Positions 1-8,463 are shown, counted from the first letter of the stretch. The stretch is DNA of 64,000 bases from CAMXAS01 sp964442435 (GCA_964442435.1 CAYTZG010000002.1:62001-126000), one strand, 5' to 3'. Program-made: numbers and translations. The notes: a model not told the origin generated them from the letters alone.

Positions 1-322
1 GGGTGCTGTTGGTCGAGTTCGTTGGCGTAGGTGCGGTTGGGCTTCCGGTCAGGTTGACGGACGCTTTGATGGTCGGATTGGGATACGTGCCGGTCAGGTC
101 GCCGCCGGCCGTGCCTTTGGGCGAGCGGCTGTCGGATAGGCGGGCATCGTCGTTCTTTACGTAGCCGTTCAGCAACGTATAGGCCAAGCGTCCGGTGTAG
201 GTCTGTACGAGCGCATCGGGCGGAATGACCGGCAGGGGTTTTACTTGGGCGCGTCCGGAGAAAAATCCCCCGAGCGCCAAACCGACGGCAATCGTCAGTT
301 TTCGATTGAAAAAAGCATACAT
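1..322 (-). CDS. Secreted phage-tail-fibre-like protein, N-terminal part (cut by window edge)
   Basis: An open frame runs from an ATG at 322 (minus strand) off the left edge with no stop, so only about 107 residues are visible. The N-terminus begins MYAFFNRKLTIAVGLALGG and continues to FFSGRAQ: a basic start, a hydrophobic core and a small-residue cleavage region, typical of a signal peptide. Further on come NDDARLSDSRSPKG and AGGDLTGTYPNPTIK. The second is a motif common in phage tail-fibre and structural proteins and in secreted Bacteroidota proteins that resemble them. The visible end is rich in Thr, Pro, Asn and Ser. The motif and signal peptide are seen directly; a role as an exported adhesin-like or fibre-like protein is inference. 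Function unknown. Confidence 0.7.
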   Translation of the reverse strand, partial: MYAFFNRKLTIAVGLALGGFFSGRAQVKPLPVIPPDALVQTYTGRLAYTLLNGYVKNDDARLSDSRSPKGTAGGDLTGTYPNPTIKASVNLTGSPTAPTPTNSTNST

Positions 323-380
323 GGTATTCTGTTTTTTGGGGCAAATTCTTGCCTGGTTTCAGATATAATACGAACACACT

Positions 381-423
381 CGGATTTTATATGAAAAAAA
401 GTTTGGAACCCCGCGTCGTTGCT
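381..423. repeat. Direct repeat copy 1 next to the KilA-N gene
   Basis: This stretch matches 1271-1311 almost base for base. The shared core is GTTTGGAA, then one variable base, then CCCGCGTCGTTGCT, preceded by a run of A and a CGGnTTTTA box. The copy overlaps the stop codon of the KilA-N gene and lies about 60 bases upstream of the tail-like gene that starts at 322. Confidence 0.8.
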
Positions 424-1222
424 ACAAGTTGGGAATCTCACAAGGCTTTCTTTCCAAAACGCTCATTTGTTGGATGGCGATTTGGTTGAGCTTGACGAGC
501 CGCTCGTGTTGCGGTACGCCTTGCTCGATGAAAACGGCGTTGAGGTTCTCCATGTTCGACAGGCATATCAGTTCGTTGATGGTGGCGTAATCGCGGATAT
601 TGCCGTTGCGTTCGGGGTGGGCCTCCCGCCATTGCTTGGCCGTCATGCCGAACATGGCCACATTCAGTACGTCAGCTTCGTTGGCGTAGATGATGTTGGC
701 CTGAGCCGCCGTCACTTCCGTCGGAATGAGATTCTGCTTGATGGCGTGGGTATGAATTCGATAGTTTATTTTCGACAATTCCCGTTTGGCCGACCAACCG
801 ATTTGACGTTGTTCTTCCGCTTTGAGCCGCTGATACTCTTTAATGAGCAGAAGTTGGAATTTAGGAGAAATCCACATTCCGAAATGATAGGCCAAGTCCT
901 TGTGGGCGTAGGTGCCACCATAACGTCCTGCTTTTGACTGGATTCCGATAGCATTTGTGCGCTCAATCCATGCTTTTACGGAAAGGACGAAGTTGTTGCT
1001 GCCTGCGGCATTTTTAATTGTACCGAATTCGGTATAATTAAAATCGGGATTATACAACAATTCCCATTCTCCAAGGTATTCTATGGTGCTTTTCAGGCTT
1101 AGCCATCGGAAGATGATATGCTCCTGCAATTGGCTTTTTGCCATGTCGGTGAGGCTGATGTAATCTTCCGAAAAATATTGTATGATGCGTATATCGGCAT
1201 CTTTTACGGTTATTTTAGCCAT
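422..1222 (-). CDS. KilA-N domain protein
   Basis: The 266-residue protein starts MAKITVKDADIRII. It then has YISLTDMAKSQ, KSTIEYLGEWE, FVLSVKAWIERTNAIGI and GRYGGTYAHKDLAYHFGMW, in the order expected of a KilA-N domain (about residues 18-130). KilA-N is a DNA-binding fold common in phages, large DNA viruses and bacterial accessory regions. The C-terminal half holds a helical stretch (QRLKAEEQRQIGW) and NVAMFGMTAKQWREAHPE, resembling the C-terminal region of other Bacteroidota KilA-N proteins. The gene is single and bracketed by two near-identical direct repeats (381-423 and 1271-1311), which suggests a cassette-like or duplicated unit. The target DNA is unknown. Family assignment is firm; the biological role is not. 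Confidence 0.85.
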   Translation of the reverse strand: MAKITVKDADIRIIQYFSEDYISLTDMAKSQLQEHIIFRWLSLKSTIEYLGEWELLYNPDFNYTEFGTIKNAAGSNNFVLSVKAWIERTNAIGIQSKAGRYGGTYAHKDLAYHFGMWISPKFQLLLIKEYQRLKAEEQRQIGWSAKRELSKINYRIHTHAIKQNLIPTEVTAAQANIIYANEADVLNVAMFGMTAKQWREAHPERNGNIRDYATINELICLSNMENLNAVFIEQGVPQHERLVKLNQIAIQQMSVLERKPCEIPNL

Positions 1223-1270
1223 CGTTTTATAGTTTTAGGTTTTTGTCTTTACTTAATGTACGTTCGACCT

Positions 1271-1311
1271 CGGCTTTTAACGAAAAAAGTTTGGAAGCCC
1301 GCGTCGTTGCT
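1271..1311. repeat. Direct repeat copy 2 upstream of the KilA-N gene
   Basis: Second copy of the repeat at 381-423, differing by a few bases and two small gaps. It ends the same way (GCGTCGTTGCT). It lies about 50 bases upstream of the KilA-N start. Copy 1 lies at a similar distance upstream of the tail-like gene, so the element could be regulatory as well as recombinational. Confidence 0.8.
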
Positions 1312-1666
1312 GTGTTTTGACTATAAGCGGCATTGCGGCGCGTCGGATGCTCGCTCCAGCAAAAAAAGCGGAAACTGCTCTGCCTTGTCGCAACGTGTGT
1401 ACCGCGCTTTTTTCGAATTTACGCTCGCTGTCCGCGCGACCGCTATGCCGAAATCAAGCGATATGGGCATGTGTGCGTTGGCGGGACTCGTGGGTAGGCG
1501 TGCCGACGAAGCGTGCTTCAGCACGCAAGGAGCGCCTTAACACTTCGTGTTGAAGTTCGGCGGCGGTTCGGCATAGTCCAAGCAAGCTTGGCCTCTGCGC
1601 TCACCTTGCACGAACTTTAGCGCCGCGGGGCCGCTTTGAGCTCCACGCAGTGGTCGTTTCTTTTGG

Positions 1667-1702
1667 TAAAACCTTTTCTTTTCGATAAAAGAAAAGGTTT
1701 TA
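1667..1702. repeat. Perfect inverted repeat, 16-base arms
   Basis: The arms TAAAACCTTTTCTTTT (1667-1682) and AAAAGAAAAGGTTTTA (1687-1702) are perfect reverse complements around the four-base loop CGAT. The AT/pyrimidine-rich stem is unlike the GC-rich terminators elsewhere in the window. No gene ends directly before it. Confidence 0.75.
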
Positions 1703-1863
1703 AGTCCAGCGATGCGCAGCATCGCGCTTTTGTCATCTTTTCGGCGAAAGAAAAGTTGAAAAACCGCCTTCTACGGCATTCTGTTCGACTTGTTGAAAAC
1801 TTTTTCAAAAAAAGTGGTCGAAAAATTTGGACTCGTTATATATATAGTACATTAGCGGCTGAA

Positions 1864-1889
1864 ATCGGACGGACGATAGTCCGACCGAT
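1864..1889. repeat. Inverted repeat upstream of the LRR gene
   Basis: The arms ATCGGACGGAC (1864-1874) and GTCCGACCGAT (1879-1889) pair with one mismatch around the loop GATA. The element ends 39 bases before the LRR start codon, so it could be an operator or a 5' leader hairpin. Pairing is seen; function is inferred. Confidence 0.5.
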
Positions 1890-1928
1890 GGATTTTTGCA
1901 AGATTATTAACCATTAAAACAATACAAT

Positions 1929-3761
1929 ATGAGAAAAATAATTCTTCTCAGTTTATTCGCGTTGCTGACCGTGTTCAGTGCGCGGGCTTATGACTTCGAG
2001 GTCGATGGCATCTATTACAACCGTATCTCCGGCACAGACGACCAAGTGGAGGTAACTTACGGTGGAGATGGAAGTGTATATACCGGTACAGTAGCTATTC
2101 CGGCTACGGTGACGTATGAAGGCGTTACCTATGCGGTGACCTCTATCGGGTCTTGGGCTTTTTCGACTTGTCCTGGTTTGACGTCGGTGGTTATTCCTGA
2201 GAGTGTGACCTCTATTGGGTATCGTGCTTTTTCGGATTGTAGTGGTCTGACATCGGTTACGTTTCCAGAGAGCGTGACTTATGTAGAGGCTGCTTTTTAC
2301 GGTTGTACGTCCATCATCGCCCCGTTGTATAATACCAAGGTGTTCGCTTATATGCCAGAGGATTACAGCGACGAATATGCAATCCCGTCCGGCATTCAAA
2401 CGATAGCGGGAGGTGCTTTTTATGAGTGTAGTAGTTTGACATCGGTAACTATTCCGGAGAGTGTGACCTCGATAGGGGAAGCGGCTTTTCAGGGGTGTAG
2501 TAATTTGACGTCGGTTATCCTTGAAGAAGGGGTGGATACTATTTTGGCGCATGCTTTTGCGGAGTGTAGCGGTTTGACATCGGTTACGCTTCCAGAGAGC
2601 GTGACTTATGTAGAGGCTGCTTTTTACGGTTGTACGTCCATCATCGCCCCCTTGTATAACAGCCATGTGTTCGCCTATATGCCAGAGGATTACAGCGGCG
2701 AATATGTAATACCATTTGGTATTCAGTTGATTGCGAGCGGCGCTTTTGATGGGTGTAGCGGTTTGACATCGGTAACGATACCAGGGAGTGTGACTGCTAT
2801 CGGGGAGGGCGCTTTTTACGGCTGTAGCGGTTTGACGTCGGTGACGATTCCAAATAGTGTGACCGCTATTGCGGATGTTGTTTTTTGCGATTGTAGCGGT
2901 CTGACATCGGTGACACTTCCTGAAAGAGTGACTTCTATCGGAAGAGCGGCATTTTACGGATGTAGCGGTCTGACATCGGTGACTATTCCGGAGAGTGTAA
3001 CTTCGATAGGGGATGGGGCTTTTCAGGAGTGTAGTGGTTTGACATCGGTGACTATTCCGAATAGTGTGACCTCGATAGGGTGGAGGGCTTTTGATAAGTG
3101 TAGTGGTTTAACATCGGTAATTCTACCTGAAAGTCTCGATACGATTGAATGGAGGGCTTTTCACTGTGATAGTCTGCGAGATGTCTATTGTTTGGCCGAG
3201 AATCCGCCGGTCTGTGACTATGGCACTTTTTCCGTTCATGAAAATCTTTATGTGCCGCGCGGTAGAAAATCGGCTTATGAATCGGCTGAGGAATGGAGGT
3301 ATTTCAAAACGATATACGAATTCGGGTTTGACGGAACGGGTTTGATTACGGTAAAGGCCAATGATGAATCCATGGGACGCGTAACCGGAAGCGGAGAATA
3401 TGAACTCGATGAACTTGTTACGCTTGAGGCCATTCCCAATGACGGCTATCATTTTGTCAAATGGGATGACGACAATACCGACAATCCCCGTAGGTTGAAA
3501 GTGACAGCCGACATCACGCTCACGGCCATTTTCGCCAAGAACGGCGTGGCCAACGAGTCGGCCCTGACCGCCGCGCCCTTCGCCTATGTGCAGGGTCGCA
3601 TGGCCTATCTGCAGGATGGCCTCGGCGAAGTGGAGGCGTTGACGGCCACGGGGCAGCGCGTGTACAGGGGCCGTGACAATGCCATTCTCCTGCCGCATCC
3701 TGGCGCCTATATCCTGCGCGTCGTGGCCGACGGCCGCCGCTACAAAGTGGTGGTAAGGTAG
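1929..3761 (+). CDS. Secreted BspA-like leucine-rich repeat protein
   Basis: The 610-residue protein begins with a signal peptide (MRKIILLSLFALLTVFSARA). Residues about 45-435 are LRR_5/BspA-type repeats built on the pattern SGLTSVTIPESVTSIG..AF.GC. A divergent InlB-B-type repeat follows at about 470-535 (ITVKANDESMGRVTGSGEYE ... GYHFVKWDDD). The last ~60 residues (VYRGRDNAILLPHPGAYILR ... YKVVVR) resemble the C-terminal sorting or anchoring domains of secreted Bacteroidota proteins. Such proteins are surface or secreted adhesins or host-interaction factors. Two segments with YVEAAFYGCTSIIAPLYN are nearly identical, showing an internal duplication. The protein family is clear; ligand and secretion route are not shown. 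Confidence 0.9.
   Translation: MRKIILLSLFALLTVFSARAYDFEVDGIYYNRISGTDDQVEVTYGGDGSVYTGTVAIPATVTYEGVTYAVTSIGSWAFSTCPGLTSVVIPESVTSIGYRAFSDCSGLTSVTFPESVTYVEAAFYGCTSIIAPLYNTKVFAYMPEDYSDEYAIPSGIQTIAGGAFYECSSLTSVTIPESVTSIGEAAFQGCSNLTSVILEEGVDTILAHAFAECSGLTSVTLPESVTYVEAAFYGCTSIIAPLYNSHVFAYMPEDYSGEYVIPFGIQLIASGAFDGCSGLTSVTIPGSVTAIGEGAFYGCSGLTSVTIPNSVTAIADVVFCDCSGLTSVTLPERVTSIGRAAFYGCSGLTSVTIPESVTSIGDGAFQECSGLTSVTIPNSVTSIGWRAFDKCSGLTSVILPESLDTIEWRAFHCDSLRDVYCLAENPPVCDYGTFSVHENLYVPRGRKSAYESAEEWRYFKTIYEFGFDGTGLITVKANDESMGRVTGSGEYELDELVTLEAIPNDGYHFVKWDDDNTDNPRRLKVTADITLTAIFAKNGVANESALTAAPFAYVQGRMAYLQDGLGEVEALTATGQRVYRGRDNAILLPHPGAYILRVVADGRRYKVVVR
2264..2323 (+). repeat. 60-base internal repeat of the LRR gene, copy 1
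   Basis: Identical over 60 bases to 2591-2650, offset by 327 bases (109 codons). Similarity continues with mismatches beyond the exact match. It marks a recent in-frame duplication of a 109-residue unit. Confidence 0.8.
2591..2650 (+). repeat. 60-base internal repeat of the LRR gene, copy 2
   Basis: Second copy of the unit at 2264-2323. The flanking codons have diverged (for example NTKVFAYMPEDYSDEY against NSHVFAYMPEDYSGEY). Confidence 0.8.
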
Positions 3762-3794
3762 CGGAAGAAAGAAGGACAGCCGTTGTAAGCAAGC

Positions 3795-3828
3795 AGAAAG
3801 GGCGCACCATTTGGTGCGCCCTTTCTTA
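3795..3828 (+). terminator. Terminator after the LRR gene
   Basis: A 15-base perfect stem, AGAAAGGGCGCACCA paired with TGGTGCGCCCTTTCT around a two-base TT centre, lies 34 bases after the LRR stop codon and ends in a T-rich stretch. It can act in both directions. Confidence 0.85.
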
Positions 3829-3846
3829 TTAAGTATTCCACTCTGT

Positions 3847-3919
3847 GATTCCGGCGCGATTCGAACGCGCGGCCTACTGCTTAGAAGGCAGTTGCTCTAT
3901 CCAGCTGAGCTACGGAACC
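3847..3919 (-). tRNA. tRNA-Arg(TCT)
   Basis: Cloverleaf on the minus strand. The acceptor GGTTCCG pairs with CGGAATC, the D arm is GCTC/GAGC, and the anticodon stem ACTGC/GCAGT has loop CTTCTAA (anticodon TCT, reads AGA). The T arm is GCGCG-TTCGAAT-CGCGC. CCA is not encoded. Confidence 0.95.
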
Positions 3920-3985
3920 ATCCCTTCGTCCATAAATTTGGAACGCTGAAAGGAGTGCAAAAATACGAAAAAAAATGAAAATTCG

Positions 3986-3993
3986 TACATTTG
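3986..3993 (+). promoter_or_regulatory. Putative -7 element for sbcDC
   Basis: TACATTTG fits the Bacteroidota -7 consensus TAnnTTTG and lies 18 bases before the sbcD start codon. No TTTG box is found at the expected -33 spacing. Confidence 0.4.
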
Positions 3994-4011
3994 TAAGGTG
4001 ATATAGAAGCT

Positions 4012-5271
4012 ATGGTTCTAATACATACGGCCGACTGGCATATCGGTCAGAATTTTTACGGTTACGACCGCTACGGGGAACACCGGCATTTCTTCGACTG
4101 GCTGGCGGACACCTTGGTGGCGCAGCGTGCGGATGTGTTGCTCGTTACGGGCGATGTGTTCGACGGGCCCAACCCGCCGGCCAAGGCGCAACACCTGTAT
4201 TACGCCTTTTTGCGCGAGGTCGGCAACCGGTTGCCCGATTTGCAGGTCATCATTACGGCCGGCAACCACGATTCGGCCGCGCGTCTGGAAGCGCCCGCCC
4301 CCTTGCTGGAGACGATGAACGTCAAGGTGGTGGGCTCCGCGCATTACGGCGAGGCGGAGGGCTTGGCCAACACGGAAGCGGCTTTGGCGGGTGCCGCCGA
4401 ACGCATGGTGCTGCCGCTGCGCGGGGCGTCGGGCGAGGTGGAAGCCTGTTGCGTGGCCGTGCCCTATCTGCGGCAGGGCGACTATCCGTCCGCATCCACT
4501 TACGATGAGGGTGTGCAAAAGCTGTATGCGGCTTTGGCTGAGGCGGCACGCCGGCAATCGGGCGGCAAGCCCGTCGTCATGACGGGGCATCTCCATGTGT
4601 TGGGGGCCGCCGTCTCCGAGCGCGACCGCAGTGAGCGCGTCGTTGTCGGCGGCTTGGACTGCGTTTCGGACGCCATCTTTCCGCCCGACGTGGCCTATGG
4701 CGCCTTGGGGCATCTGCATCGGGCGCAACGGGTGGCCGGTCGCGACACGGTGCGTTATGCCGGTGCGCCGATACCGATGTCGTTTGCCGAGAAAAACAAT
4801 ACGCAGAGCGTATGCCGTGTGGAACTCTCCGAGGGGGGCGTATCCGTCGGCCTGTTGCCCTACGAACCCAAGGTGGCCTTGTGGAGCGTGCCCGAAAAGC
4901 CCGGCACGATAGACGACGTGCTGGCGGCCTTGGCCGAACTGCCGCAGGGCGAGGTCACGGACGATTCGCCCTATTTGGAAATCAAGGTGCAGATGTTCGG
5001 GCCGGATCCCACCTTGCGCTACAAAATAGAAAAGGCCTTGAAAGGCAAAAGCGTGCGGCTTACGGCCATCTTGCCGTTCTATCCGGCCAAGGCCGCCGGG
5101 GACGCCTCGGCCGCCCGAAACGGGGACGAGGCACCGACCGCCCAGCGCACGTTGTCGCAGATACCGCCATTGGGAATCGCCCAAGAGGTGTATCGTAAGA
5201 AATACGGCGTGGAGATGCCGGACACGCTGCAAAAACTGATGTCGGACGTGATTAAGGAGGTGGAAGCATGA
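4012..5271 (+). CDS. sbcD: Exonuclease SbcD (Mre11-like nuclease subunit)
   Basis: The 419-residue protein is the nuclease subunit of the SbcCD complex, which opens hairpins and trims blocked DNA ends. The calcineurin-like metal motifs are all present: D8-W-H10, GDVFDG (D48), GNHD (N85-D87), GHLH (H193, H195) and a later GHLH in YGALGHLH. These bind two Mn ions. The length fits the family. The stop codon overlaps the sbcC start (ATGA), so the two subunits are translationally coupled. The start is the ATG at 4012, followed immediately by the conserved VLIHTADWHIG core. Cytoplasmic. Identification is secure. Confidence 0.97.
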   Translation: MVLIHTADWHIGQNFYGYDRYGEHRHFFDWLADTLVAQRADVLLVTGDVFDGPNPPAKAQHLYYAFLREVGNRLPDLQVIITAGNHDSAARLEAPAPLLETMNVKVVGSAHYGEAEGLANTEAALAGAAERMVLPLRGASGEVEACCVAVPYLRQGDYPSASTYDEGVQKLYAALAEAARRQSGGKPVVMTGHLHVLGAAVSERDRSERVVVGGLDCVSDAIFPPDVAYGALGHLHRAQRVAGRDTVRYAGAPIPMSFAEKNNTQSVCRVELSEGGVSVGLLPYEPKVALWSVPEKPGTIDDVLAALAELPQGEVTDDSPYLEIKVQMFGPDPTLRYKIEKALKGKSVRLTAILPFYPAKAAGDASAARNGDEAPTAQRTLSQIPPLGIAQEVYRKKYGVEMPDTLQKLMSDVIKEVEA

Positions 5272-8200
5272 AGATATTGGCCATCCGCGGCAGGAATATC
5301 GCGTCGATAGAAGGCGATTTCGAGTTGGATTTCCGGCGCGAACCTTTGGCTTCCGCCGGTTTGTTCGCCATCGTGGGGCCTACGGGGGCGGGCAAGTCCA
5401 CGTTGCTGGACGTGTTGTGCCTGGCCTTGTACGGCAAGACCCCGCGTTTGGAAAAGGCACGGGAAATCAACGTGGCCATTACCGAAGTCGGCAAGAACCT
5501 CTCGCCGCACGACGCCCGTTTCCTGTTGCGCCGCGGTTGCGCCGAGGGCTATGCCGAGGTCGATTTTCTGGCTTTGTCGGGCGAACCCTATCGGGCGCGC
5601 TGGGCGGTGCGTCGGGCGCGCGACCGTGCGGACGGGGCGTTGCAGGAAGCGGAAGTCCGTTTGTACAATCTCAAAAGCGGTCGGGAAGAGGGCGGCAAGC
5701 GCATGGAGTTGTGGAACCGGATTGCGCAACTCGTCGGCTTGTCATTCGCGCAGTTCACGCGTTCCGTACTGTTGGCGCAGGGCGATTTCGCCACCTTCCT
5801 CAAGGCCACCCAAGGCGAGAAAGCCGAGATACTGGAGAAACTGACGGGCACGGAGATTTTCGGGCGCATATCGTCGGCCTTGTTTCAGAAGAACAAGGAG
5901 GCCGCTGAACGCTATCGGCAATACGAGATACAGACCGAAGGCCTCAACCTGATGCCGGCGCAAGAGCGGGAACGATTGCAGGCGGAATACGACGGGCTGT
6001 TGCCCGACTTGGAACAGCGCACGCGGCAGGGCGAGGCCTTGCGGCAGGCGGAACAGTGGTTGCGGCGCTACGATGAACTGCTGGCGGGCGAAAAGGACGC
6101 GCGGCAGGGCTTGGAACAGGCCAAGGCGTGGATGGCGGCCTTCGAGGAGGCGCATCCGCATCTGCCGCTGGTGGAAACCGCCTGGCAAATCCGAACCGAT
6201 TATGCCGATTACAGCCGGGATGTGCGCGAACGGCAACAGGCGGAACAACAGGCCGCGCAGGTATCGGCCGATTTGGCGCGTCAGGCGGCCTCTTTGGATA
6301 ATTTAACGCAGGGGCGGGACAAGGCACAGGCCGCCCTGCAGGCATGGCTGCGGCAATACGAAGAAGATGCGGTGCCTAAGTTGGAACAGGCCAAGCAGTG
6401 GCGCACCACGGTACAGGAACGGGATGCCCGGCGTCGCAAGCTACAGGCGGAGCACGAAGCCGCACAAAAGCAGTGGCAAGGGCATACGGCCGATTTGGCG
6501 CGGCTGACCGCCCAGCAAGACCGGGCGGCTCAGGATTTGGCGGCGGAGCAACGGTATGCGGAGCAACAGGCGTCCGATGCCGTATTGGCCCAACAGGCCG
6601 GTCTGTTGCTCAATCTGTGCGAAACCATTGTGCGCGAAACGGCGCAGTGGCGGCAGAACGAGACGTTGGCGGGGCAGAACCGCACGCAGTTGGAGAAAGA
6701 CCGGGTGGTGTTGGCCCGGCAGGAACAGCAGGCCCAACGATTGGCCGAGGCCTTGCCGGAGCAGGTCTTTGCGTTGCGTCAGCAGTTGGCGGACGGACAA
6801 CCGTGTCCGGTTTGCGGGGCCGTGCATCATCCGTGGGGCGACCGGCTCGACGTATTGAGCGAGGATGAGCATCAGTTGAAGCAGGCCAAGGAAGCCTTAC
6901 AGGCCGCTATGGAGCAACAGGCCAAGCAGATGGCCGACCGTCAGGCCGAGGTGCAGCGGTTGGAAGGCATGGCCGAAACCTATCGGCAGCGGGCCGCCGA
7001 GGCGCACGAGACCTTGGGCGGGCATTTGACCGCGTGTTTGCCCGATTGGGAGGCGTTGTGGCAGGCGGGGCGTCTGCAAGCGGAAATCGAAAGCCGTGTG
7101 GCGGCTTGGCAACAGCATGAAAGCCGTCGGCAAACGGCCGAGCGGCAAGCGCAGGAAGCGCGGGTGGCCTTGGCCGGTTTGCAGGAGGTAACGGCGCAGG
7201 AGGCGCAGGCCTTGCGGCAACAGGAGGCGGAGTTGACGGCCCTGCAAGGGCAGATAGAGGCCTTGGCCGATGCTTACCGGCAACTGTGGGGCGAAGAGCG
7301 CTTGGAGCAGGTGGAAGCCCGCTTCAAGGCGCAGCGACAGGCCTTGGAATCCGATTTGCAGGCGGCGGAAACGGCCTTACAGGCGGCCGAGCGGCAGAAA
7401 ACCGCCTTGGAAACCCAATGCAAGCAGTTGGCCGACCGTCAGGCCGAATTGAAAACAGCGATAGAAAGGAAAGAGAAATATATACAAAAGTGGCTGTCCG
7501 CCCATTCGGAAATCGGTACGGAAGAGCGCTTGCAACAGCTGTTGGCGACGTCCGAAACCGATTTGGCTTCGTGGCAACGGCAACGCGAGCAGGGGCGGCA
7601 GACCCGTATTCAGGCGCAGAGCGTGTGGGAAGAACGGCAATCGCAGTTGCAGGCGCATCGGCAACAGCCGGCGCATCCGTCCGAAGACACCGACCGCGCG
7701 GCCTTGGCGGCTCAGGTGGCCGAAGCGCGGCAGACCTTGGAAAAGCGGCAACGACGCAAGACCGAGCTCGAATTGCAGTTCAAGCAGGAGGCAGACCGGC
7801 AGGCGCATCTGCAACAACTGACGGTCGAAATGGAGAAAGCCCGCCTCGCCTACGAAGAATGGGCCAAACTCAACGAGTTGTTCGGCAGTGCCGACGGCGG
7901 CAAGTTCAAGCAGATGGCGCAGGCCTATACGTTGGATATCTTGCTCGGCTACGCCAACCGTCATCTGGAGCAGTTGACCAAACGCTATACGATACAGCGG
8001 GTCGGCGATACGTTGGCCTTGCAGGTTGAGGACGGGGATATGCTGGGCGAGGTGCGGAGCGTGCATTCGCTTTCGGGCGGCGAGTCGTTCCTCGTTTCGT
8101 TGGCGCTGGCTTTGGGCTTGGCTTCGCTTTCGTCCAACACGATGCGTGTGGATTCGCTGTTCATAGACGAGGGCTTCGGCTCGTTGGACGCCGACACGTT

Positions 8201-8351
8201 GCAAACCGCGATGGCGGCCTTGGAACATTTGCAGACGCAGGGCCGCAAGATAGGCGTTATCACGCACGTGGCCGAAATGACGGAACGGATTCCCTGTCGG
8301 ATTCTCGTGGAACCCACGGGGGGAGGCGGCAGCCGTGTGCGTTTGGGATAA
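5268..8351 (+). CDS. sbcC: Exonuclease SbcC (Rad50-like SMC ATPase)
   Basis: The 1027-residue protein is the ATPase partner of SbcD. It has the Walker A motif GPTGAGKST (residues 37-45). Long Gln/Glu/Ala-rich coiled coils follow, interrupted by the zinc hook CPVC (C513 and C516) that joins two complexes. At the C-terminus come the ABC signature LSGGES (935-940) and the Walker B segment SLFIDEGFGSLD (963-974). ATP-driven dimerisation of the head domains controls access of DNA ends to SbcD. Start ATG at 5268 overlaps sbcD by four bases. The coiled coil is very Gln-rich, but all expected functional motifs are present, so the protein should be active. Confidence 0.97.
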   Translation: MKILAIRGRNIASIEGDFELDFRREPLASAGLFAIVGPTGAGKSTLLDVLCLALYGKTPRLEKAREINVAITEVGKNLSPHDARFLLRRGCAEGYAEVDFLALSGEPYRARWAVRRARDRADGALQEAEVRLYNLKSGREEGGKRMELWNRIAQLVGLSFAQFTRSVLLAQGDFATFLKATQGEKAEILEKLTGTEIFGRISSALFQKNKEAAERYRQYEIQTEGLNLMPAQERERLQAEYDGLLPDLEQRTRQGEALRQAEQWLRRYDELLAGEKDARQGLEQAKAWMAAFEEAHPHLPLVETAWQIRTDYADYSRDVRERQQAEQQAAQVSADLARQAASLDNLTQGRDKAQAALQAWLRQYEEDAVPKLEQAKQWRTTVQERDARRRKLQAEHEAAQKQWQGHTADLARLTAQQDRAAQDLAAEQRYAEQQASDAVLAQQAGLLLNLCETIVRETAQWRQNETLAGQNRTQLEKDRVVLARQEQQAQRLAEALPEQVFALRQQLADGQPCPVCGAVHHPWGDRLDVLSEDEHQLKQAKEALQAAMEQQAKQMADRQAEVQRLEGMAETYRQRAAEAHETLGGHLTACLPDWEALWQAGRLQAEIESRVAAWQQHESRRQTAERQAQEARVALAGLQEVTAQEAQALRQQEAELTALQGQIEALADAYRQLWGEERLEQVEARFKAQRQALESDLQAAETALQAAERQKTALETQCKQLADRQAELKTAIERKEKYIQKWLSAHSEIGTEERLQQLLATSETDLASWQRQREQGRQTRIQAQSVWEERQSQLQAHRQQPAHPSEDTDRAALAAQVAEARQTLEKRQRRKTELELQFKQEADRQAHLQQLTVEMEKARLAYEEWAKLNELFGSADGGKFKQMAQAYTLDILLGYANRHLEQLTKRYTIQRVGDTLALQVEDGDMLGEVRSVHSLSGGESFLVSLALALGLASLSSNTMRVDSLFIDEGFGSLDADTLQTAMAALEHLQTQGRKIGVITHVAEMTERIPCRILVEPTGGGGSRVRLG

Positions 8352-8384
8352 TAGGCTTATCGCCCACCGCACCGTTCTAAAATG

Positions 8385-8411
8385 CAAAAGCCCCTTTGAG
8401 AGGGGCTTTTG
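8385..8411 (+). terminator. Terminator after sbcC
   Basis: CAAAAGCCCCT (8385-8395) pairs perfectly with AGGGGCTTTTG (8401-8411) across the loop TTGAG, 34 bases after the sbcC stop codon. The A and T tracts on both sides make it a bidirectional terminator. Confidence 0.85.
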
Positions 8412-8463
8412 TGTACAAGCTGTGTATAGGGATTGCAAGTTGCTGATTTACAGCTTTGATTGT

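Larger units (their letters stand above)
1312..1928. other. Hairpin-rich region without a convincing gene
   Basis: About 600 bases with no open frame that resembles a known protein; the short frames present look like chance. It contains a run of short perfect inverted repeats: 1511-1526 (GCGTGC/GCACGC), 1539-1551 (AACAC/GTGTT), 1578-1591 (CCAAGC/GCTTGG), 1667-1702 (16-base arms) and 1709-1725 (GCGATGC/GCATCGC). A further one at 1864-1889 lies near the LRR gene. It may be a decayed mobile or repetitive element, or structured RNA; the sequence alone does not decide. Confidence 0.5.

Noticed and set aside
1118..1917. Several short open frames in the hairpin-rich region
   Set aside because: None has a plausible start site or resembles a known protein; they overlap inverted repeats and each other.
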